A stretch of 64,000 nucleotides of DNA. Source: Taudactylus pleione (taxonomy: Eukaryota > Chordata > Amphibia > Anura > Myobatrachidae). The translations under genes and the position numbers were made by a program. Below the pieces are notes generated by a model, which was given only the letters and a program-made list of their open reading frames with translations, was not told the DNA's origin and did not search any database. Positions 52,295 to 63,640 of the stretch are shown piece after piece; positions within the stretch are counted from its first letter, which is position 1, and each line of letters begins with the position of its first letter. The stretch is from positions 1,865,001 through 1,929,000 of the forward strand of contig JAUIMM010000566.1 in assembly GCA_031769625.1 (NCBI GenBank). The letters run 5' to 3'.

Positions 52295-52302
52295 GTCACA
52301 AT

Positions 52303-53239
52303 GCAGATGGATCCCACAGATTTCAGCATACTGAGCATGCACCAATTAAAGAAATCGGCTTCTGCACATGCGCTGGATCTGGTATTCGTTAGTGCGTAAG
52401 GATTAGTCCGGCGTCGATGGACCACACTAAGGGCCTCTTTCAGAGGCGGTCGGAGGATGCAAGCGGTCGCTCAGAAACTGGGCAGCCACTTGCTTCCTGA
52501 CCGGTCGCCTCTGTTTCGGTTGTTAGGCTGTGGCTAAGCAATACTCAAAGGGTCCAGAGCAGTAAAATTCATTTATTGCATCATTAGGTCATTTTGAGGG
52601 GGCTCATGCGTGAGTCAGCAGGGCTTTCAGTTCCACCTGGTGGGGAAAATTTTAAATAAATTTAAAAGTAGGGAGCATTATAAAAATGCTTTATTAAAAT
52701 AACAAAGTATATTTTTATTTGTTATGTTTGGTTACCTCTATCCAATAACAGAACAAATATTGCAGTGGTACTTGTTACTCCGTGATGCTTGTGCACATTG
52801 GCGAATCTTATTGCCAGTGGGGTTTTCCATCAGCGGTGCCATTGATAGTGCTAGCCAAATAATTCATAGGGGCAAAGTCCTGTTGCGGGTGAAAGCACCG
52901 ATTTATAGTACATCAGCTATTGAGCTTTCTGCCCTATGATAAATATGCTATTTAATCTCCTTACTTGAATGAAGATTCGCTATTTGCTTTTCATATTCTG
53001 GAGCTCAATATGTATTTTAGCAATTAGGAACATAAAGATGTTTCATGGGTTCTAAATGGAGATGGTACACAATCTTAAATAATTATCAGAGTGCTACAAA
53101 ATGTGATAACTCAAATATTATCCTCATTAATAATTGATGTGCCATTTTTATAATTAGTTTATTTTTTTGTGATGATAACCCATACTGTCTACTTCCTTGC
53201 ACTAGCTGTTGCTAGCTCATCTAATATGTTAGTATGTGC
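52303..53239. other. No gene recognised
   Basis: The first 200 bp include gggcctctttcagaggcgg, possibly the remnant of a gggcctaattc-type MITE that was split by the hAT insertion at 44184 (its start may be 44151). The rest is AT-rich without features. Confidence 0.35.
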
Positions 53240-53560
53240 TAGAGATGTGAGGTTCGGTTCTCCAAAAATCCGAATCCACCCAAATTTCGTGAATCCGAGT
53301 AAATTCGAGTGGAGGTTCTGATCTTTTTGCCGTTCGGAATTCGGATTTTAAATCCGATTTTCGGGTTTTGGATTGTATAAATTACATGATTTTAGCTGTT
53401 TTTAAAACTTTTTATCTATTTTTAATTTTAAAAATCCAGATCCAAAACCAAAACCAAAACACTTGAGGGTGGTTTGAAAAAACAAATCCAGATCCAAAAC
53501 CTTGAAGTAGATACATATCCAAAACCAAAACCAAATCACGTGGGTCGGCGCACATCCCTA
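53240..53560. mobile_element. hAT MITE, TAGAGATG family
   Basis: tagagatgtgaggttcgg at 53240 and gcgcacatcccta at 53560. The flanks gtatgtgc and taatgtgc match at 6 of 8. The interior has attcggattttaaatccg and the ccagatccaaaaccaaaac subterminal block. 321 bp, non-coding. It combines both end types of the family. Confidence 0.8.
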
Positions 53561-54206
53561 TAATGTGCAATAAAATACACACTTAAGAATGTAAGTTTGG
53601 GGCCCATATTTTACGTGTACAGTATGGTTGGCCAGCGAAATTGTGCTCAAATCTAAATGAAGACAACTGTGTGAAGTAATGACTTAGAAAAAAAAGATAA
53701 AAAAAAATAAATGAAGTTACAAAGATTATTAGACATATCAGGGTATTACAGATAATACTACAGGCTGTCAAAAAACACTTTACAGTGAATAGGTGCATAT
53801 AAAGGAAAATCCCTCGAGGGTGTAATTAATTTGTCTAGTGTTTTACCAGACTTCTAAGGCAGATAGATTGTAATGTAATTAAACAAAGATAATGATTGTT
53901 ACTCTGTAGATTAAAGAACAAATAATGTTGGTAATATGCAGCATTCAATGGTGGAAAATCACAACAGCAGGGCTCTACTCTTTGTACTGTCACATTTTGG
54001 GATTATTGCTATTTTGCTAGCGTAAATTTTCATTGTAGTTGTGTCCTATTTAATTAATTGGAATTAATGTAATTTTTCCTATCCTTAAAAGGTGCTGGTT
54101 TATTTTCTTTAACAGTGATCTTTCATTGTTTTCTTTTAAGAGGTACTGTAGTGTCTAACTAAACAGATTTTCAAAAAACCCAGATAGAAATGTCGAATAT
54201 AGTACA
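53561..54206. other. No gene recognised
   Basis: AT-rich; no feature identified. Confidence 0.4.
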
Positions 54207-54214
54207 GTTAAAAT

Positions 54215-54537
54215 TAGAGATGTGCAGGCTCCGATCGGTTTGGATTTTCCCGCCAAATTTGGATTTTTCCCGCCAAATGTCAGATCTTAGAAAGTGGCAA
54301 AATGTCATCTGTCATGGACAAACATCATCTTTCATGGACTTGTATCCATGAAAGATGATGTTTGTCCATGAAAGATTCAGTTTTTCCTCTTTCTGAGATC
54401 TGACATTTGGTGGGAAAAACCATGGACTTTTCTCCATGAAAGATGATGTTTATCCATGAAAGATTACATTTTTGGCGGGAAAATCCAGCGGGAAAAGTTA
54501 GAAAATTCAAACCTCAATCCGAGGATCCACATCTCTA
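54215..54537. mobile_element. hAT MITE, TAGAGATG family, perfect target duplication gttaaaat
   Basis: gttaaaat occurs at 54207-54214 and 54538-54545. Ends tagagatgtgcaggctccg and ggatccacatctcta. The interior is a multi-arm palindrome: catgaaagatgatgtttgtc and its inverse occur several times, and gattttcccgccaaat at the left pairs with ggcgggaaaatc at the right. 323 bp. Confidence 0.92.
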
Positions 54538-54559
54538 GTTAAAATCCATAGTATCTTGA

Positions 54560-54620
54560 GGATTGCCTACTTTGAAAAAGTCCATTGGATGAAACGCATC
54601 TGGACACTTGTATTCATGGA
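54560..54620 (+). ncRNA. Hammerhead-like Penelope terminus (tentative)
   Basis: ctttgaaaaagtccattgg, stem tcc/gga, then atGAAACgcatctggacac. The order and the GAAACGC..GGAC box match the other termini. CTGATGA is not preserved. Confidence 0.25.
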
Positions 54621-55399
54621 TCAGCCACGGCCATTTTGAGTTGCTACAAGCCAAATGGAATAATATCAACTATTAACTAATACAATTCAAATAAGCATTA
54701 ATATTTGTTATGTATTGTAAGTGCACTTCTTATTATTTGATATAACATATTATGCTACAATACACAGTATATGTTATTTAGAGGACTATAGGAGCAAATA
54801 CTTTTTGTGCACATGTGGAGGCCACTAAAAGGACCAAACAGAAATAAAGTTACTTAAATTGAATTGTGATATGCGATTATATACAGTATAAACATCTGGT
54901 ACAAGGTCTGGCACTATAGCACTATATTTTATACTGCACTTACCAGTATATCTTTTATGCAGCTCCAAGGACTTGTGTCCTGAGAGATCAGGTGCAGCTG
55001 GATCATTAAAATGATCAACATATAACATACGCGCACGCAGGGGGGGTTTCCGAGTACCTAGAAACCCCCCCTGGCCGCCGCTCCATCGCTGCCCGGCTGA
55101 ATCATTTTTTTTGTCTAAAGCGAAGGAGCAGCCGGGCCCGGAGTTCAGCTTAAAACTGGCTGGGGCTTGGCTGCTGGCTGAACATAGGGGGAGCTGCAGC
55201 GGCAGCGCGCAGCTCCTCCCGGGTGTTTCTGATGGGGCACTGTGGGGGGCAGCTGAGAAGCTGAGCTGCCGCCGGGTGCTTACTATTCCCGGCACTCTCT
55301 CCTGGAGCCGCAGGTGAAGGGGGGAGTGGGTGCCAGGGGGTGGGGGTTGCCGGCGGGAGGGGGGGGGATTTCGATATTAAATGATGCAGTTGTTGTTTG

Positions 55400-55720
55400 C
55401 CTGCTTCAGTGTGTGTGTTTGTGTAGTCTGTGTCAGTGTGTGTGTAGTCTTTGTGAGTGCCCTATCAGTGTGTCTGTATCAGTGTGTGTGTGTAGTCTTT
55501 TTGCAAGTCTATCTGTGTATGTGTGTGCACAGTCTTTGCGAGTGCCCTATCAGTGTGTCTGTATCAGTATGTGTGTGTAGTCTGTATCAATATGTGTGTG
55601 TAGTCTTTGTGTGTCTGTCAGTGTGTGTGTGTAGTCTTTGTGAGTGCCCTATCAGTTTATCTGTGCCGGTCTGTGTAGTTTTTGTTAGTGTGTCTGTCAG
55701 TGTGTGTGTAATGCTGGACA
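55400..55720. repeat. Minisatellite tcagtgtgtgtgtagtcttt
   Basis: Irregular repeat of about 40-85 bp built from cagtgtgtgtgtagtcttt, gtgagtgccctatcag and tgtctgtatc. It produces an open frame of 145 codons rich in Val, Cys and Ser on the plus strand, which I regard as repeat-derived. Confidence 0.85.
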
Positions 55721-55732
55721 GTCCATCAAATG

Positions 55733-55734
<2 letters not shown>

Positions 55735-55769
<35 letters not shown>
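55735..55769. repeat. (TA)n microsatellite
   Basis: About 35 bases of ta repeats. Confidence 0.95.
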
Positions 55770-55770
<1 letters not shown>

Positions 55771-55960
55771 AAACAACGAGTGCTGCTTCTTGTTTTCATC
55801 TGGGTTTATATGAAATAGGCACCGTTGGAGGGGGTTTCCAATTTCCAATTAAAAAAATCCACACATATACATATTTAGTATGTATGTCTGTGGATTTTTT
55901 TAATTGGCTCTGTATTCGGAAATTGGAAACCCCCCTTTCAAAATCCTGCGTTTGCCACTG

Positions 55961-56777
55961 TATAAAAATCACTCTCCACAAGGACAACAACATTGCATGT
56001 TTAATTAACAGGAATATATTTTTAACTGCCATCTGATTTCACACCCTTTTTAGGGCAAGCAAAGAATGCATTGTAGAGTGCAGCTACAAGACTATAAATC
56101 ATCTCTAACCTGCTCATAATGATTCATGATGTTCCTTTGGTTGAGCTAAAATGGTCCTAAAATGGTCCCCTAGTCTGTCAGGGATTCCAGGGTCAAGCTT
56201 GGACTAAACTGCTTGACCCTGCGGAACTTCCACAGCAGATGCTAATGCTGCTGCTGCTGCTGCTGTACTTCCTCCTCCTTCATTTGTTAAACCAGGCATA
56301 TCCACCCTTTCACCAACCATCGCCAATTGAAAACTCCCTCAGCAGCAGAAACCTCAAGTTTCTGCCTATGTTTTCTAAAAAATGATTGCATTATTCCCGG
56401 CAATATATGCATGTACAGGTCCTGGTCACCCCGGCCATGTTAAATATAGTTCTTGATCCAAATACGCATCTTATTCACATAATTAAAACAACAGGGAGTG
56501 ACAAAACTGTTATACTGATCAATCTGATGTGCGGCATTGTTATATCTGTGTGCAACTGAGTCTGAATCTGAATAAAAAGGGCTTCGGTGAGGGCAGACGT
56601 AAATTTTTCTCACATCAAGTTCTGTTCTAACTCTGCAACTTTGTACGAGTGTAAGCCCTATTCCTGTGCAGTTAATGTCACATCCTGGCCTAGAAGATGC
56701 AACATTTAAAGAAAAGAATGGTACGCTACTCCTTGCGGGGTGTCATGACAGCCGTCTCTATCCATATGGTGTACAGA
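55961..56777. other. No gene recognised; short (GCT)6 run at 56247-56265
   Basis: Contains a gctgctgctgctgctgctg run and no identifiable domain in either strand. Confidence 0.4.
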
Positions 56778-56914
56778 CACTAAGGCAGGGCCGGACTGGG
56801 ACTAAAAATAGGCCCTGGCATTTAAAACACACACTCCCACCTTACCGTCATCATCTGGCTCCCGGCATAGACTCATCCCCTGACCATTCCTGACTCATCC
56901 AAATTCTAAGTCTA

Positions 56915-57350
56915 TGGGCCATATTCAATTTGGAGCGAAAAGCCATTCTCGGCGAAACTTTTTCACAATGACGTCATTTTCACCGATTTGAGTTATCCCC
57001 GTATTCCATTTGTCTGACTTTTCGCCGGAGCGAAAAGTCAATGCATCAGACCATGCGAAAAAGTATCACCTATGAATAGGTGGCGAGAAAAAGTGCAGAA
57101 TTGGGGTGCAAACATCCAAAAACCACCCTGCACCCCTTGGACAGGCCCCTAAAGGTAATCTGTGTCAAATTTTTAAAAAAGTACCTTAGGACACTCCAAA
57201 AAAGTACTTTCATTTTGGGGGCGAAAAAACAAAGTTGGGGACAAACTTCTAAACCAGCGAAATAGACTCAGGGGGGTCCCCAAGTATGCCACAGGTGTTT
57301 TTTAGTTTGCAGGTGGTTGCGGCAGGTGGATTTTGCATGATTTTTAAAAC
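56915..57350. mobile_element. Harbinger/mariner-like MITE, left part
   Basis: gggccatattcaatttggagc starts a segment with cgaaaag/cttttcg and ggcgaaa/ttcgccgg inverted motifs (56.93-57.07 kb), similar in start to the elements at 11341 and 35989. No right end was located. Confidence 0.4.
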
Positions 57351-58467
57351 TTCACATTAGTAAGTTTAAAATATGCTAGTACCCATTTTCGTGTACCCGA
57401 AATTTGATGGGACTACTTATTTTTCCCCAAAAAATTTGCAAAATGCTATTCACTACTTTCCCATTCATCCTTGAATTTTTTATTTTTTTTAAACTGCAGC
57501 ACAGAATGACAGAGTGGTGCAGTAGATTGACATGCAAAATTTTATTTGTATACTTATTAAGACAAAGCTCAGTAACCAAGAAAAATACACACACTGACAT
57601 GTAAACACAACATGCATCACATCATGCAAACAATAGCAACTTATAACTTATAAGTAACAAATTATGGAATGCAATCGTAATCTGCTCATGATGTTCCTAA
57701 AAAAAAAAAAAAACCTCAGTAATGGAGAAACATGGTCACTATACAGAAATAGACATCTCTGCCTCACTTACAGAAATACACATCTAACAGAAAAATTTCA
57801 ACAATTTTATTCACTTACACTTTTGTCCAGTTGCATGCTTATTCACTAAAAATAATTCAAATTGAACAGCCTATTCTGATCAATTTTTTATTCCTTTTCT
57901 CTATCTGTTTCACAACAGGGGGCCATTTTATAGGATAGATACTGTATATCACTCTTCAGTGTGCGGCCGCGCTCTGGTAGTTATATCCACATCTTGAGTA
58001 GCTTTATGCGTAAAAACACACGTCAAGGCGTGCGTATATCAGTTTACTTAGACAGGCCCAAATCCTGAGCCCCAGTAATATTTCCATACCCATACCTACT
58101 CCCCTTACAGCACACCTCCCACCTCACAACACACCTCCTAGCTCACATGTGCTCCCAGTACACACCATGCCACGCTCCGCTGACTGGCGCTCTTCCCTTC
58201 CCTTCACTCCTTGGCTGCAATGACAGCTCGCGGACCGGCAGCCAATTAGGGATGGCCACACAGCTGTCCCTGATTGGCTAGTGGCCGTTGCCATATTATA
58301 TATGCTGCCAGTCGCCACTGATTGGCCGCCTTGTTCGCAAGCCTTGCTTTGTTCACGGCTGAAGCCAAGTTATACTGGCAGCCACTTGTTGACAGGTGCT
58401 GGGACAGTGACAGTCCCAGCACCGGGTGCTGAAGTGTAGTGCTGGTATGAAATACTATCTCATACCA
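57351..58467. other. No gene recognised; hairpin segment near 58.2-58.3 kb
   Basis: AT-rich to 57.95 kb. At 58.2-58.33 kb the segment ctcgcggaccggcagccaat resembles the foldback at 22.4 kb. No coding domain. Confidence 0.4.
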
Positions 58468-58829
58468 TACATGCCTACCCTCCCGGTTTCGCAGGAGGCT
58501 CCCGATTTTTTGGGTAACCCCCCGCACCCCCGGAAGGGTAGGCAGTTCTCCCGCATTCTGCCCACTTCCTAGTGAAGTGGGCAGAATGAGAATACCCGCG
58601 GCGATCGCGGGTTTCTGTGAAGGGGGTGGGGCTTAAGATGTGATTCTGCATGAATCACAGCATTTGGCCCCGCCCCCTACGTAAATTTTACCCTATCGCG
58701 GCAGTTTTTGCCATGAGGGGGCGGGGCTTAATTACACAATTTGTTAGGCCCCGCCCCCATCGACCCCCTGCTGCTTCTCTTACCCGGGCTTCTCCCGGGA
58801 AGAGATTCTGAAAGGTAGGTAAGTATGTT
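58468..58829. mobile_element. MITE with tacatgcctaccctcc ends, 8-bp duplication tcatacca
   Basis: Left tacatgcctaccctcccgg, right ggtaggtaagtatgtt. The flanks tcatacca match exactly (58460-58467 and 58830-58837). Internal inverted pairs are gaagtgggcagaatg/cattctgcccacttc, gggggcggggcttaa/ggccccgcccc and cccgggcttctcccggg. The superfamily is not assigned (8 bp favours hAT). Confidence 0.65.
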
Positions 58830-58837
58830 TCATACCA

Positions 58838-59226
58838 GCACACATATATACACACACATCACATATATGCACACACATTAATTATATACATAAAGAATTT
58901 AATATGACAGAGATGTTAGGCACATGAGGGCAGGAGAGTGTTATATGGGCTGTTTCTGTTAATGTACTTATGGTCTCCTCAGTGCCGCATGCGTTAATGT
59001 GACTCTACTGAAGAGCCATCAGGTGTGCGCATGCACTATACAAGAAATAGGGGTCAAGCGGGGACTTTGCAGGGACAGATTGTTAACAAAACTGCTGTTC
59101 CTGACAAGTTTTTTGCTGCATAATGGGGAGAAGTTAGGTAAAACTGCAAATAATCACGATAATGTTGGTAGAATATATCTAAGCCAATATCGCGATTATT
59201 GCTAAATATGGGTAAGGTATGAGATC
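58838..59226. other. No gene recognised
   Basis: Short (AC)n/(AT) stretches and unassigned sequence. Confidence 0.4.
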
Positions 59227-59472
59227 ACGATTGTTGGGATGCCGCTGGTCAGAATACCGACAGCAGCATTCCAAGAGTCAGAATCCCGATACCCTTCAGT
59301 AACTAAGGTAAGTCTAACCCTTACTCCTACCCCTCCCTCCCCGGTGCCTAACGCTAACCTTCCCCTCACTAGTGCCTAACCCTAACCTCCCCTCACTAGT
59401 GCCTAACCCTAACCCTACGTTTTTAGTGCCAAACCCTAACCTCCCATCTTAATGCCTAACCCTCTGTTCTTA

Positions 59473-60069
59473 GGACCTGATTCAGACCTGCTCGCTAGAT
59501 GCGATCGCTCACATCCAGCGTATGCAAATTTGTCAAAGTGACGCCATGGGAAGCGATCGCTCGCCAAGGCATAAGCACACCAACTTTGGCTGTGCGAGCG
59601 ATCGCTCTGTGTATGCAGACACCCATTAGTGTATGTAGAGACACCCACTAGCGCACATCATCTCCAGGAAGTGTATTAAAACATTGGTACATCGAGCACC
59701 ATCGGTAGCGAACGCAGCACTTGTGGTTGACATACCCTACCCCAAGCACTGTGTGGACTACAGTGTAAAAAACAGGCATGTGACGTGTACTATGACGCTG
59801 CCTATTAATTATGCATGCCTAGAAAACTGCGTTGAAACACCGATGCACGCCTGCATTCGCACCTCCACTCCCCCGTTATTAGTGGGCTGCCCCTGTTACC
59901 ACCCACAAACGGCCTCTCCTGTCACTCATTACACTAGGCTGTCTTTGCTGGGTGAGCGGGCTGCGATCGCACAGACTAGTTCGCGCATGCGCAGAACAAA
60001 GCGTGCGCATGCAAATCATCGGCCCGCTTGCGAGCGCAAAGCGCTAGTGAGCGGATCTGAATTATGTAC
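59473..60069. mobile_element. Harbinger-like MITE with TTA target duplication (copy 1)
   Basis: Ends ggacctgattcagacctgc and gcggatctgaattatgtac, between tta at 59470-59472 and 60070-60072. The interior has gatgcgatcgctc near the left and a matching gcgatcgcac-type segment inverted near the right. Closest to copy 2. Confidence 0.7.
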
Positions 60070-60189
60070 TTAGAGCCTAACCTCCCATCTTAATGCCTAA
60101 CCGTAACCCTCCATTCTTAGGGCCTAACCTCCCACCTTAGTGCCTAACCCTAACCTCCCCCTCACTAGTGCCTAACCCGAACTCTACAT

Positions 60190-60715
60190 TCGGAATTGGT
60201 ATGAAATACCATCGGCCGCATGGCCGGCGGTTCGATTCCAGTCAGCGGCAGCCCGACAGGAGCAGAGTGCGATGCAGCGGAAGCCCGACAGCGCTGGAAA
60301 TCCCGATCGTGGATAGGTAAGTATCCACTAACCTAACCTAACCCCCCTAACCCTAACCCTACTTAGGGGTGCCTAACCCTAACTTCCCCCCCAAGTGCCT
60401 AACCCTAATCCCCCCTCTAAATTCCTAACCCTAACCACCCACTTCCCTGCTGCCTAAACCTAAGTCCCCCGGGGGGTGCCTAACCCTAAGTCCCCCCCGG
60501 GAGCCCTAAACCTAACCTACCCCCCGCGGCTGTCTGCTCGCGGCGCCCAGCATCACTACGATCGTGATGCCAGGCGCCGGTCTACCGGCATCGGGGATAT
60601 GCGGGTGTCTACATCTAGACGCCCGGCATTTCACCCTTGCCGGGATAAGACAGTCGGGAAGCCGGCTGCCGGTATTTAGGCAGTCGGCTTCCCGATTGCC
60701 TCCCCTACATTCTTA
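60190..60715. mobile_element. Short transposon-like unit with CCTAACCC core (inverse of 32007-32490)
   Basis: Left block with ggccggcggttcgattcc and taggtaagtatccac; core of cctaaccctaa repeats (60320-60520); right block with gccaggcgccggtctaccgg, ctagacgcccggc and gtcggcttcccg. All three blocks match the complement of 32007-32490. It is inserted in, or part of, the larger telomere-like array. Confidence 0.65.
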
Positions 60716-60788
60716 GTGCCTAACCCTAACCTCCCATCTTAATGCCCAACCCTAACCCTCTGTTCTTAGTGCCTAACCTCCCAACTTA

Positions 60789-61367
60789 GGGCCTGATTCA
60801 GACCCGCTTGCTAGATGCGATCGCTCGCTCCCAGCGTATGCAAATCTGGCACACACCCAGCAAGGCAGGCTATCACACGGCAAGGCATTAGCATGCCCAC
60901 TATGTCTTGCCGAGCGATCACTTTGTGTATGCAGACGCCCACCAGCCATTCATAAGACTCCCACTTGCACACGTCATCTCCTGGAGGAGCATGAAACCAT
61001 TGGTACATTGAGCACCATTGGATGTGCTCGCAGTGCTTGCTCAGTGTGAAATACAACCAGGTGATGTGTACTATGACGCTGCCTGTTAATTATGCACACC
61101 TCTGAAACGGTGTTGAAACACACAGGCACGCCTGCGTTCGTACCTCTGCTCCCCCATTTTGAGTGGCCTGTCCCTGTTACCAGCCACAAACGGCCTCTCC
61201 TGTCATTCATTCAACTGGGCTGTCTATGCTGAGCGAGCTAGTGCTTCCCGGTCTGTCGCAGTGGATTGCGCATGCGCAATGTGATGCATACGCATGCTCA
61301 GAATGCAAATATCGGGCAGCTACAGTATGAGCGATCGCATCCTAGTGAGCAGGTCTGAATCAGGTCC
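60789..61367. mobile_element. Harbinger-like MITE with TTA target duplication (copy 2)
   Basis: Ends gggcctgattcagacccgc and gcaggtctgaatcaggtcc; tta at 60786-60788 and 61368-61370. Non-coding. Shares with copy 1 a ttggtacat-gagcaccat segment and cctctcctgtcattcatt. Confidence 0.75.
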
Positions 61368-61422
61368 TTAGTGCCTAACCCTATTCTCCCATCTTAAGGT
61401 CTACCATAACCCTCCGTTCTTT

Positions 61423-61970
61423 GCCCTGATTCAGAGCCGGACGCTCTGACCAGAGCGCTCGCTCTGAATCAGGGCCGTCCTATTTAAATGTGGAGCGGCC
61501 TTTTGGACGCTCACATAGCTGTGGGTTACCACCCACAGCTTATGCGAGCGTCCATGATGATGGTCACGATGGTCAAGACCATCGCGACCATCGGGCTTGC
61601 GACGAGACCCTGCGGTAGGGTCTCGTGGCCGCAAGTCCTGGAGTGATTTTGGCTCTATCAGAGCCAAAATCACTCCCACTGACATCACTAGTGATGTCAG
61701 TGGGGCCGGACCCAGACGGTAGGCGTTCCCATGGGAACGCCTCCATCTGGCAGCCACGCCCCTGGCACGCCCACCAAAGTGGGCGTGCTGTCAGTCACCA
61801 TTGACAGCATGCCCCCTTTGGTGCGAGACCCGGAGCGACAGCTTGGCTGTCGCTGTCCGGGTCTCGCGCATGCGCACGACGGAGCTCCCTCCGTCGTGCG
61901 CATGCACATTGGGGTAACATCGACCCGCTCGCGAGCGTCCTGCGCTCGCGAGCGGGTCTGAATGAGACCC
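61423..61970. mobile_element. Harbinger-like MITE (copy 3)
   Basis: Ends gccctgattcagagccgg and gcgggtctgaatgagaccc; tta follows at 61971-61973, while the left flank is mutated. Very GC-rich, with gagcgctcgctctgaatcag near the left and a series of perfect inverted pairs. Close to copy 4 and to 44514-45003. Confidence 0.7.
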
Positions 61971-62040
61971 TTAGTGCACAACTTCCCATCTTAATGCCTA
62001 ACCCTAACCCTCCGTTCTTAGTGCTTAACCTCCTAACTTA

Positions 62041-62520
62041 GGGCCTGATTCAGAGACGATCACTCTGACAGAGCGCTCGCTCTGAATCAGGGCGTTTTTT
62101 TTTTAATGGTGCCCACCCACAGCTATTGCGAGCGGCCAGGATGATGGTCGCGATGGTCAAGACCATCACGACCATCGGGTTTGCGACAAGACCCTTGTGG
62201 TAGGGTCTCGTGGCCGCAAGCTCTCCCACTGACATCACTGGTGATGTCAGTTGGGCCGCCCCCAAACGGCAGGTGTTCATTCGTGAATGCCTCTGTTCGG
62301 CCAGCCACCCCCCTGCCCGCCTACCAAATGAGGCGTGCTGTCAATCACCATCGACAGCTCGTCCCCTTTGGTGCGAGACTCGGAGCGACGGAGCGCCCGC
62401 CGCTATCCGGGTCTCGCGCATGCGCACAACGGAGCCGTCTCCATCGTGCACATGCCCAGTGGGCCACCATCGACCCGGTTGCGAGTGCTCAGCGCTTGCA
62501 ACCGGGTCTGAATCAGGCCT
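62041..62520. mobile_element. Harbinger-like MITE with TTA target duplication (copy 4)
   Basis: Ends gggcctgattcagagacg and ccgggtctgaatcaggcct; tta at 62038-62040 and 62521-62523. Non-coding. Confidence 0.75.
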
Positions 62521-62890
62521 TTAGTGCCTAACCTCCCGTCTTAGTGCCTAAACCTAACCTCCCGTCTTAGTGCCTAAACCTAAACTCCCCCTGCCAGGTG
62601 CTTTAGCCTAACCCTCCCCCTAACCCCCGAGACTTACCTTCAGGATGCCAGCAGGCGGGATTCTGGTGCCAGGATCCTGACGCTGTCGAGATGTCGGCGC
62701 TGGTATTTCCACCGTCAGCATCCGCACGCTGGGATGCTAACTACATCCCGCTAAGGGTTGGGTATGAGATCCCGGTGGGGATGCCGGCAACTGGGATTCT
62801 GGTGCCGGGATCCCAACGATGTCGGGATCTCGGCACCGGTATCTAGACCGCCGGCATCCTACACGACATGATGCCGACTACATTTCGCTA

Positions 62891-63640
62891 AATAGACTCC
62901 TTATTGCCTACAATCAGGAAACTACTTTTCACATGTTATCATTTTAAACAAAAAATGTTGGAACAGGATCTCTGGGCAATGGCAATGCTGTGGAAATATA
63001 GAAGTGGAAAAAAAAACTAAACCTCAGCTAATAAAATACAAGATGGAGGAATTTTACTAGCTAGGATAACATAAATAAGCATCAACTAAATACTGGTAAA
63101 CTATTCCAAGACAACCTAGTATGGGTATATTTATTTACAATATGCACCACATTCTGCTAACCAGAACTAATCCCTGGCCTGAATACCTTCACTGGCTATT
63201 CTTTTTTGCAGACATATGCTAAATATTACATTTATAACTTATTTGCACCTAATAAATTGCCTGTGAACTTGCTGTTTTTAAAAACAGCAAGTTCTTTACT
63301 TTTTGACTATGCATTGTCTGTATTTGCTTGGAGAGGCACCCAGGGCAGGCTAGTCTTCAGTTGGGAGAATATCTTGCACAGCAATTGCATGCAGGCTTTC
63401 TCCATTGCCGTTAGCCATGTTTCTCTCTGACTTCTTGCTCAACCCCGGAGGTGGGGGAAAGATGTTTCCTGCCCGAGTGTGCCTAGCTGCAGCTGCCCTT
63501 CTTCCTTCAGCTACCAGCGGCCTCTGCAGTAACTATGTGCGCCACTGCCTGGACCTGATGCCACACACGTTGAAGGAGCTATAGCTCTGTCTGCACACTG
63601 ACTGCACCGGATGAATTCCATCTAATGCCTCCCAAAAACA
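62891..63640. other. No gene recognised; right interior of the 7-kb hAT
   Basis: AT-rich to about 63.25 kb, then moderate GC. A small hairpin gaacttgctgtttttaaaaacagcaagttc at 63.26-63.29 kb (arms of 14 bases). No coding domain. Confidence 0.45.

Larger units (their letters stand above)
55027..55960. mobile_element. hAT element, GC-rich, with internal (TG)n-type minisatellite
   Basis: The right end cctgcgtttgccactg at 55960 complements CAGTGGCAAACGCAGG. The left end is a diverged acatacgcgcacgcagg at about 55029, with gggggggtttcc following on the left and ggaaacccccc before the right end. A further foldback (aattaaaaaaatccaca/tgtggatttttttaatt, 55850-55905) lies near the right end. The GC-rich left half (55.08-55.35 kb) is unlike its AT-rich surroundings. 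The flanking duplication is not readable. The interior holds a gtgtgtgtagtctttgtgagtgccc-type repeat and a (TA)n tract. Confidence 0.55.
59227..62890. repeat. Composite of telomere-like CCTAACCC minisatellite with nested MITEs
   Basis: Left margin: gggatgccgctggtcagaat (59237). Right margin: inverted-looking gggatgccggcaactggg and ccggtatctagaccgccgg sequence at 62.78-62.87 kb. Between them a minisatellite of about 30-40 bp recurs: gtgcctaaccctaacctccc and atcttaatgcctaaccc. It is broken by four gggcctgattcag MITEs and one complete copy (60190-60715) of the element also seen at 32007-32490. The unit resembles the telomere repeat CCCTAA but always with spacer bases. Confidence 0.8.

Noticed and set aside
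55381..55818. 145-codon Val/Cys-rich frame
   Set aside because: Encoded by a TG-rich minisatellite and running into (TA)n; no gene support.
60225..60260. tRNA/SINE B box (ggttcgattcc)
   Set aside because: The motif matches a B box, but there is no A box at the right distance and it lies in a palindromic transposon end; probably coincidence.
59310..62640. True interstitial telomere array
   Set aside because: The unit always contains spacer bases such as gtgc and tccc, so it is only telomere-like.
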